A stretch of 64,000 nucleotides of DNA from M3007 sp031425155 (GTDB lineage: Bacteria > Bacteroidota > Bacteroidia > Chitinophagales > Saprospiraceae), in NCBI GenBank assembly GCA_031425155.1, contig JANPIV010000032.1:11482-75481 (forward strand), written 5' to 3'. The translations under genes were made by a program, and so were the position numbers. Below, in pieces: positions 58,895-64,000 of the stretch. Below the pieces are notes generated by a model. The model made no database searches, had not been told where the DNA came from, and worked only from the letters and a program-made list of their open reading frames with translations. Position 1 is the stretch's first letter; every line of letters starts with the position of its first letter.

Positions 58895-60085
58895 ATGAAC
58901 ACTGCGAAACGTAAGTCTGCATTTTTTAAAAGTAAAAAGGCTAAAATACTATTGGCCATTGTAGTCCTGCTGGTGCTATTGCGGCTGGCCCTGCCTTATA
59001 TTGTGCTGCGCTATGCCAACAAAACCCTGGCTAATATGGAAGGCTATTACGGCCATATTCAGGATATTGATATTGCCCTTTATCGCGGTGCTTATACGAT
59101 TGATAGTTTTTATCTGAATAAACTGGATGCAAAGACCAACGACCAGACCGAATTCGTGAGCGCCCATACTATAGACCTTTCGCTGGAGTGGCGGGCCCTG
59201 TTCAAAGGGCGGCTGGTGGGCGAATTGGAGTTTGATCGCCCGGTAATGATTTTTACGGAAAATAAAGTGGAACTAAAAGACGTGTCGCAGGATACCAGCG
59301 ATTTTCGCCAGCTGCTCAAGGATTTTATGCCGGTGGACGTCAACCAATGTGTGCTGCGCGATGGCAAACTGGCTTATATAGATCATACCAAAGAACCAAA
59401 TGTGGACCTGGCCATCCTGAACCTGAATGCGACGGCCAAAAACCTGCGCAATGTCTATGCGACCGGCGAACTATTGCCCGCCACTATTGATGCGAGTGGC
59501 AATGTATATAAAGGCGCACTGACGCTGGCGATGAAACTGAATCCGCTGGCCGAAGAGCCGACTTTCGACCTGAACGCCAGCGTAGAAAATACGGACCTGA
59601 CCGAGCTGAATAATATGTTCCAAGCCTACGGGGGCTTCGATGTAAATAAAGGTACTTTTGGCATGTACACCGAGGTGGCGGCTAAAGATGGCAAATTTGC
59701 CGGGTATGTGAAACCGCTGCTCAAAGACCTGGACATTGTCTCCTGGAAAGGACAGGACAAAAAGGATGGTTTTTTTCAGAAAGTCTGGGAGAGCGTCGTC
59801 GGCGGGGTAGGGGAACTGTTTGAAAATCAAAAGAAGGATCAGTTTGCCACGAAAGTAAATTTTAGTGGCTCTATGGATAATCCCCGCGTAAATGTATTAC
59901 AGGCAGTGGTGACCATTCTGCAAAATGCCTTTATCCGCTCGCTGCAGCCTTCCATTGATAACCAGATCAACCTGGCCAAAGTGGACAAGGGCGGCGAAAA
60001 GAAAGAGGGATTTTTTAAACAACTGTTTGATTCTGATAAAGATAAGGATAAAGATAAAAAAGAGCAGAAAAAGGGAAATAAGTGA
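58895..60085 (+). CDS. DUF748 / AsmA-like membrane-anchored protein
   Basis: A 396-residue protein with a single N-terminal membrane helix (about 18-38) and a beta-rich periplasmic body: DIDIALYRGAYTIDSFYLNKLDAK, FDRPVMIFTENKVELKD and FGMYTEVAAKDGKFAGYVKPLLKDLDI. DUF748 proteins are AsmA-like bridges, relatives of which carry lipid between membranes. The end (DSDKDKDKDKKEQKKGNK) is highly charged. It lies 24 bases after the FAD oxidoreductase. Confidence 0.82.
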   Translation: MNTAKRKSAFFKSKKAKILLAIVVLLVLLRLALPYIVLRYANKTLANMEGYYGHIQDIDIALYRGAYTIDSFYLNKLDAKTNDQTEFVSAHTIDLSLEWRALFKGRLVGELEFDRPVMIFTENKVELKDVSQDTSDFRQLLKDFMPVDVNQCVLRDGKLAYIDHTKEPNVDLAILNLNATAKNLRNVYATGELLPATIDASGNVYKGALTLAMKLNPLAEEPTFDLNASVENTDLTELNNMFQAYGGFDVNKGTFGMYTEVAAKDGKFAGYVKPLLKDLDIVSWKGQDKKDGFFQKVWESVVGGVGELFENQKKDQFATKVNFSGSMDNPRVNVLQAVVTILQNAFIRSLQPSIDNQINLAKVDKGGEKKEGFFKQLFDSDKDKDKDKKEQKKGNK

Positions 60086-60105
60086 CGGCACAGAATTTTT
60101 GGGAT

Positions 60106-60127
60106 ATAATTGCCAACTGGCAATTAT
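60106..60127. other. Perfect inverted repeat
   Basis: ATAATTGCCA and TGGCAATTAT form a perfect 10-base inverted repeat with a 2-base centre, between DUF748 and the disordered protein. There is no T run. It could be an operator or a small hairpin. Confidence 0.4.
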
Positions 60128-60174
60128 GCTATCAGCCTTCACCAAACTTACTCACCACCTTACTCTCTAACATC

Positions 60175-60513
60175 ATGGATCCGAACACGCAAGAAAGTAC
60201 GCCCAACATGTCCGATGGCAATATGGGCTATCCACAGCACACGACCCAACAAGAACAAATGAGCCAGCCGGAAAGAATGACGGGCAATCATGTACCGACA
60301 GAGATAAACCCGAATGAACCCCAGCCCCGGGAATTTGATGATCAGCAGACACGCCATCAGCGGGAGATAGACCTGCCAGATACTGAACACGAAAGAAAAG
60401 AAGAGAAGGGCTACGCTGAAGAGCCCACTGAAGAATACATCCCGGAAATACACGGCAATGAAAAATACCAGAAAAACTATCAGGACGATGAACAACCACC
60501 CGTTACGGAGTAG
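60175..60513 (+). CDS. Hydrophilic disordered protein
   Basis: A 112-residue protein from ATG 60175 (MDPNTQESTPN). It is rich in Glu, Gln, Pro, Asn and His, with no hydrophobic core (RHQREIDLPDTEHERKEEK). It resembles a hydrophilin. It is the third such small protein in this 10-kb stretch. A terminator follows about 45 bases later. Confidence 0.6.
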   Translation: MDPNTQESTPNMSDGNMGYPQHTTQQEQMSQPERMTGNHVPTEINPNEPQPREFDDQQTRHQREIDLPDTEHERKEEKGYAEEPTEEYIPEIHGNEKYQKNYQDDEQPPVTE

Positions 60514-60557
60514 TTGATTGAAATGATCGAAACTATTAGAATTATTGGATAAACAGG

Positions 60558-60596
60558 GGGTAGCGTTAGCAATATTTGCTTTCGTTACCCTTTTTT
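60558..60596 (+). terminator. Terminator after the hydrophilic protein
   Basis: GGGTAGCG and CGTTACCC (one mismatch) enclose AGCAA/TTGCT and are followed by six T. Confidence 0.8.
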
Positions 60597-60620
60597 ATTC
60601 ATCTGCTTCTCCACACACCT

Positions 60621-61052
60621 ATGACTCTTTCTATCCAAATTATCTGGCTATTTACGTTAGCATTGCCCATTGCCTGCATTGCCTGGACGGTCACGCATGA
60701 AGAAGTATTCCGCGAACCACGCGAATACTGTATTAACCATTCCAAAACGGGTAAAACCATTTTTACGCGTAAGTTTTTCTATCTCTTTACCTGCGAATAC
60801 TGCTTCAGTCACTATGTCACTGTGGTCATGCTCTTTCTGACTGATTACAAGTTATTGATGGACAATTGGGTAGGTTACCTGATCGCCGGCTTTGCGCTGG
60901 TCTGGGTAGCCAATGTATATATGAGCCTGTTTGCGCTGATAAAAGTGGACATAAAAAAAGAACGGCTGGAGGCTACTTTGAAAGAAGAACAATTGAATAC
61001 CAGTAATGATGGAACAGTTAAAATAATAGAGGATATAATATCAAAGTCTTAA
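60621..61052 (+). CDS. Small membrane protein with CxxC motif (DUF1360-like)
   Basis: A 143-residue protein from ATG 60621. Membrane segments lie at about 4-22, 62-78 and 83-104. Between the first two is EVFREPREYC and LFTCEYCFSHYVTVVML; the CEYCxSH cluster resembles the DUF1360 family, which has a similar Cys pair followed by a membrane helix. The C-terminus is charged and cytoplasmic-looking. The family call is tentative and the function unknown. Confidence 0.6.
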   Translation: MTLSIQIIWLFTLALPIACIAWTVTHEEVFREPREYCINHSKTGKTIFTRKFFYLFTCEYCFSHYVTVVMLFLTDYKLLMDNWVGYLIAGFALVWVANVYMSLFALIKVDIKKERLEATLKEEQLNTSNDGTVKIIEDIISKS

Positions 61053-61072
61053 TGTTTATAAATCCCCAAAAA

Positions 61073-61116
61073 GGGAAGTGCCACCCCATTTTTGGAGCAC
61101 TTTTCCGCTTTTTTTT
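61073..61116 (+). terminator. Terminator after the CxxC membrane protein
   Basis: GGGAAGTGC pairs imperfectly with GCACTTTTCC, followed by a run of eight T. Confidence 0.7.
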
Positions 61117-61230
61117 CTATAAGGGATGTATATATTATTGGCACATGGTTTTTATAATCATTAGTGGAATCCGATCATGGATTTCCGGTTATCAAAACAC
61201 CTGTCTCTAACCACTTAAATAACTTTCGTC

Positions 61231-61398
61231 ATGCTTAGATGGTCTGTCACTTTTCTTATCATCGCCATTGTAGCCGCTATATTCGGCTTTGGCGGTATTG
61301 CTGCCGGAGCAGCAGGATTTGCTAAAGTTCTGTTTGTATTAGCCCTTATTGTTTTCGTGATTACGCTGATAGCCGGTCGTGGCCGGGCAAAACTGTAA
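61231..61398 (+). CDS. DUF1328 small membrane protein (YtjA-like)
   Basis: A 55-residue protein beginning MLRWSVTFLIIAIVAAIFG, then GGIAAGAAGFAKVLF and FVITLIAGRGRAKL. This is the DUF1328/YtjA pattern: two membrane helices with Gly/Ala-rich turns. It is often found beside general-stress genes in other bacteria. The gene is flanked by its own terminators. The biochemical role is unknown. Confidence 0.88.
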   Translation: MLRWSVTFLIIAIVAAIFGFGGIAAGAAGFAKVLFVLALIVFVITLIAGRGRAKL

Positions 61399-61442
61399 TA
61401 CATACAGTTACTGATTAAAATTCTTTTTTCCAAGATTATACC

Positions 61443-61498
61443 GGGAAAGTGTTTTTTATAGTACTCACCTACTTTGGAAAAACACTTTTCCTTTTTTA
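61443..61498 (+). terminator. Terminator after DUF1328
   Basis: GGGAAAGTGTTTTT pairs with AAAAACACTTTTCC around a loop of about 20 bases, then TTTTTTATTT. Confidence 0.78.
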
Positions 61499-61525
61499 TT
61501 TCATCCTAAAAACGGATACATTACC

Positions 61526-62137
61526 ATGAGTACGCAAACCGCATCTACCACCCAAAAGGGCAAATCGCAAAAAGGATTTGCTACCAAACACAAGATTGAT
61601 TTTAAAAACCTCAAAAAAGGCGATAAAGGCTCCCTGCTCCGTGAGTTCTTTGTGGACGAACTGAAAGATATTTACTGGGCAGAAAAGCACTTGACCAAGG
61701 CCCTGCCAAAGATGGCCAAGGCTGCTACCACTTCAGTGCTGCGCAGCGCATTTGAAGAGCATCTGGAAGTCACCAAACAGCAGATCACCCGCCTGGAGCA
61801 GGTTTTTGAAATGCTTGGTGAAAAAGCGCAGGCCGTAAAATGCGATGCTATGGAAGGCATTGTCAAAGAAGGCGAAGGCGTGATCGAAGATACGCAGGAT
61901 GATACGTTCACCCGCGACGTAGGCCTGATCGTGGCTGCTCAAAAAGTAGAACACTACGAAATCACTACGTATGGCAGCCTGGTCCAACTGGCGATTACAT
62001 TGGGTGAGCAGGAAATAGCCGATCTGCTGGCCATTACTTTGCAGGAAGAAAAAGACACGGATGTACGGCTGACCATAGTCGCCGAAAACGAAATAAACTG
62101 GGAAGCCGAAGCCGAAGGCAACGGTAAAGCCAAATAA
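61526..62137 (+). CDS. YciE/YciF (DUF892) ferritin-like protein
   Basis: A 203-residue protein. A basic disordered N-terminus of about 30 residues (GKSQKGFATKHKIDFKN) precedes the DUF892 four-helix bundle: LLREFFVDELKDIYWAEKHLTKALPKMAKAA, AFEEHLEVTKQQITRLEQVFEMLG and AAQKVEHYEITTYGSLVQLA. These Glu/His positions form a di-iron-like site in known structures. The family is stress-induced and probably binds iron. A strong terminator follows. Confidence 0.93.
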   Translation: MSTQTASTTQKGKSQKGFATKHKIDFKNLKKGDKGSLLREFFVDELKDIYWAEKHLTKALPKMAKAATTSVLRSAFEEHLEVTKQQITRLEQVFEMLGEKAQAVKCDAMEGIVKEGEGVIEDTQDDTFTRDVGLIVAAQKVEHYEITTYGSLVQLAITLGEQEIADLLAITLQEEKDTDVRLTIVAENEINWEAEAEGNGKAK

Positions 62138-62169
62138 AACGGACTTGGGCCGTTCTGGGCCCTGCTGAT

Positions 62170-62204
62170 TGGCCATCGCAGATGAACCTGCGATGGCCAT
62201 TTTT
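62170..62204 (+). terminator. Terminator after YciE/F
   Basis: TGGCCATCGCA and TGCGATGGCCA form a perfect 11-base stem with an 8-base loop, then TTTTTA. Confidence 0.92.
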
Positions 62205-62377
62205 ATGGGCCATATCCCCCAATTGTAGCCTCTATACCGGATATTTTGTCATTTTATCTCAATGTGGGGCAAATTTTCTACATGTTAATACTATGTTCTG
62301 GTCATACTATCCGGCATGAGATTTTAAGTTTGACCGTAAAACGTACTATCAACTTTCCACCACACAACTCTTAGAAC

Positions 62378-62842
62378 ATGATTAAGCAAACTTTGCTGAT
62401 TGGTTTTCTGGCACTGAATGCCAGCCTTTTTATGATGACTTCCTGCGCTGATACTCCTGCTGAAAGAAAAGCAGAAGCCAAAGAAGATGTACAGGATGCC
62501 AAACAGGATTTGAAAGACGCGAATGCCAAGATGCAGGAAACCGCCAATGATGCGGAAGCAAAACTGAAAGTAGAGCGCGACGAAATGACTGCCAATATGC
62601 GTCGCACCGGCCAGGAAATAAACGCCAAAATAGACGAGATGGATCGTAAAATGGAAAAAGCCTCCGCTAAGGAAAAGGCCCGCTGGAAAGAGCGCCGCGC
62701 CCGCCTGGTGGAAGAGCGCGACCAACTCGATGCCAATATGAAAGAAATGGGCAGCGATATGAAACGCGAGTGGAACGAATTCAAAGGGGATGTAAATCGC
62801 ACCATGGACAAAATTGCCGACGATATGAAGGCCGATAATTAA
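62378..62842 (+). CDS. Coiled-coil lipoprotein (sll1863-like stress protein)
   Basis: A 154-residue lipoprotein with signal peptide and lipobox MMTSC (Cys23). The mature protein is one long charged helix with heptad character (KAEAKEDVQDAKQDLKDA, RRTGQEINAKIDEMDRKMEK). It is similar in layout to the sll1863-type stress proteins and to Lpp-like spacers. It may brace the outer membrane or peptidoglycan. The 240-base leader contains no recognised promoter; a strong terminator follows the stop. Confidence 0.78.
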   Translation: MIKQTLLIGFLALNASLFMMTSCADTPAERKAEAKEDVQDAKQDLKDANAKMQETANDAEAKLKVERDEMTANMRRTGQEINAKIDEMDRKMEKASAKEKARWKERRARLVEERDQLDANMKEMGSDMKREWNEFKGDVNRTMDKIADDMKADN

Positions 62843-62856
62843 GTTTGGTTTAGTGT

Positions 62857-62887
62857 GCCGCCCCAAATGAGGGGCGGCCTTTTTTTT
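62857..62887 (+). terminator. Terminator after the coiled-coil lipoprotein
   Basis: GCCGCCCC and GGGGCGGC form a perfect 8-base GC stem with a 6-base loop, followed by eight T. Confidence 0.93.
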
Positions 62888-62889
62888 CT

Positions 62890-62897
62890 TACCTTTG
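62890..62897 (+). promoter_or_regulatory. -7 box TACCTTTG of the last barrel gene
   Basis: An exact TAnnTTTG match, directly after the terminator and 54 bases before the ATG. No TTG at proper spacing is present because the terminator stem occupies that place. Confidence 0.5.
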
Positions 62898-62950
62898 GGC
62901 CGTTTTACCAAACCTTTATTTCTGAACAAAATACGAAATCCTACTTGGTT

Positions 62951-63622
62951 ATGAAGACCAGCACTCTTTTCTTGTTTTTTTTATTGGCCGGTACCATGGT
63001 AGCCGTAGCACAGCCTACTGAACGCGGTAATTTTCTGATCGGCACCCGCGTTGGTTTTTCCACCGCCGTCTCCCGCCTCAAGGTAGAAAGCCCCACTTTC
63101 AATTACGATGGTGAAGGTGCCCGCACTTCGCAGTTCAATATTGCGCCCAATATCGGCTATTTTATTACGCGTAACTTTGCCTTAGGCATAGGCATGTCTT
63201 ACTCTTCTTACCGCAGTTCCGACGCTTCATCGACCGCACTTGATTCTACCAGCCGCAGTGACGATAGCTATAGTAGCAATCTGCTTTTTGGGCCTTTTGC
63301 CCGTATTTACCTGCCTGTTTCGGAAGACAATGCTTTTATACTAGGAGGTATTGCGGGTTTTGGTAACACGGTGAATCAGGTAAAGGTCAGAGATGTGACT
63401 CAGACTATTCGTACCGACCTGACTTCGTTGGGCTTGGCGGGTGGTTTCACAGTTTTTTCGCAAGGGGGTATTTCATTAGAAGCCCTGGTGATTTACAGTT
63501 TCGACCGCAGCCGTAATTCATTGAATTTAGATGGCATACAGAGCAAAACGACGACCTGGACCAATGCGCTGAACTTCTCGTTTGGCTTGCAGTATTACTT
63601 TGGTGCTACAGGTGGTTATTAA
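62951..63622 (+). CDS. Outer-membrane beta-barrel protein
   Basis: A 223-residue protein from ATG 62951, which gives a signal peptide (MKTSTLFLFFLLAGTMVAVAQ). Strand pattern: NFLIGTRVGFSTAVSRL, FNIAPNIGYFITRNFALGIGMSYSS, LLFGPFARIYLPV and a C-terminal ALNFSFGLQYYFG. This is typical of Bacteroidota eight-stranded barrel proteins; no ligand is known. Confidence 0.8.
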   Translation: MKTSTLFLFFLLAGTMVAVAQPTERGNFLIGTRVGFSTAVSRLKVESPTFNYDGEGARTSQFNIAPNIGYFITRNFALGIGMSYSSYRSSDASSTALDSTSRSDDSYSSNLLFGPFARIYLPVSEDNAFILGGIAGFGNTVNQVKVRDVTQTIRTDLTSLGLAGGFTVFSQGGISLEALVIYSFDRSRNSLNLDGIQSKTTTWTNALNFSFGLQYYFGATGGY

Positions 63623-63651
63623 AATTAAGATAAATTTCTATTATTGAAATG

Positions 63652-63678
63652 AAAGGGCGTTCCAGGACGCCCTTTTTT
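63652..63678 (+). terminator. Terminator after the barrel gene
   Basis: AAAGGGCGT and ACGCCCTTT form a perfect 9-base stem around a 6-base loop, then more T. Confidence 0.92.
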
Positions 63679-63790
63679 ATTGCCTGTTTCTAACTACGTA
63701 CTTCGGCTACATTGGTTTAATCTAAAATACAACAAACTGTTGATGGTCAAGCCAATAACTATTAACTAATAACCAACGTGAGTTCGGGGT

Positions 63791-63982
63791 AAACCCTGGA
63801 GGGGTTAAACATGAATAGCCCCGTATGAAATGCGGGGAAATAGTAATATCATAGAAAAACAACCCCAGCGGGGTTGAACATTGCTATGTAGCACCCGCGT
63901 TCAACCCCGCCGGGGTTGTCCCGTCTTCCTCTTTTACCCCCAGTTTCACTGGGGGCTATTCATATTCGACCCCTCTGGGGTC
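63791..63982. repeat. REP-like cluster with mirror-arranged palindromes
   Basis: An outer imperfect inverted repeat joins the left arm near 63791-63822 (GGAGGGGTTAAACATGAATA then GCCCC) with the right arm at 63951-63982 (GGGGGCTATTCATATTCGAC then CCCTCTGGGG). Inside are CCCCGTATGAAATGCGGGG, CAACCCCAGCGGGGTTGAAC (63860-63879), GTTCAACCCCGCCGGGGTTG (63899-63918) and CCCCCAGTTTCACTGGGGG. The order again mirrors about a centre. The rest of the end gap (63680-63780) holds nothing recognisable. Confidence 0.75.
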
Positions 63983-64000
63983 ATAATGTATTGATAATCA

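Noticed and set aside
61139..61154. Sigma-54-like site TGGCACATGGTTTTTA upstream of DUF1328
   Set aside because: The -24 half fits, but the -12 half has TTTTA instead of TTGC; the essential GC is missing.
1..64000. tRNA, rRNA or integration sites
   Set aside because: No cloverleaf, rRNA-like block or integrase was noticed by eye in the intergenic regions; a covariance search would be decisive.

Overview
The window looks like a chromosomal segment of a Bacteroidota bacterium, probably Saprospiria (a Lewinella/Haliscomenobacter-like lineage; this rank is inference). Supporting signs are type IX secretion (T9SS) C-terminal sorting domains, a SusC/SusD pair, a DUF4105 lipoprotein acyltransferase (Lnb) homolog, MCE/Mla genes, many lipoboxes, and promoter-like TAnnTTTG boxes (the Bacteroidota sigma-A -7 element), two of them with a TTG 18 or 20 bases upstream. 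I saw no rRNA, tRNA, CRISPR array, phage or transposase gene. Gene density is high, and many small intrinsic terminators are visible.

Layout. 1-7.3 kb: the end of a T9SS-exported protein, a membrane pentapeptide-repeat protein, an NlpC/P60 hydrolase, an omega-amidase-like nitrilase, DUF4112, a DUF4105/Lnb protein and an unknown protein. 7.5-7.66 kb: a symmetric REP-like palindrome cluster. 7.8-14 kb: cinA, an outer-membrane barrel, and a his gene run (hisA, an unrelated secreted protein, hisF, hisIE; no hisH locally), then DUF937. 14-18.4 kb: HD hydrolase, large PAS kinase, DUF1622, Uma2 nuclease. 18.5-21 kb: MlaE-MlaF-MlaD lipid transport operon. 21.5-23.2 kb: a Big2-DM13 lipoprotein and an outer-membrane protein.

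23.2-26.7 kb is the most unusual part. Four tightly packed minus-strand genes encode a small RHH-like protein, an HNH nuclease, a two-helix membrane protein and a STAND (NB-ARC) ATPase with eight 42-residue TPRs. The membrane gene ends in an A9 run. A -1 slip there would fuse it to the ATPase into one 897-residue membrane-anchored protein. This is my best candidate for an undescribed defence or signalling system.

26.8-41.8 kb is nutrient acquisition and periplasmic functions: a secreted GH65 enzyme, a c-type cytochrome-like lipoprotein, SusC/SusD behind a leader with an intrinsic terminator, a PstS-like lipoprotein with a TPR partner, DUF1460, an orphan T9SS sorting-domain remnant, and a secreted amidohydrolase. 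41.9-50.9 kb is signal transduction: OmpA, response regulator, CHASE3 kinase, sigma-54 (rpoN), an NtrC-type activator, a soluble kinase and a receiver-PAS-kinase hybrid.

51-63.7 kb reads as a stress/dormancy island: an ECF sigma factor, DUF2383, YciE/YciF, DUF1328, a general-stress-26-like flavoprotein, small disordered proteins, a TspO-like protein, YihY, a cytoplasmic alpha-amylase, an FAD oxidoreductase, DUF748, a coiled-coil lipoprotein and an outer-membrane barrel. Many units end in strong terminators. The window closes with a second symmetric palindrome cluster. Start codons were often moved inward from the longest reading frame to match signal peptides or family N-termini.
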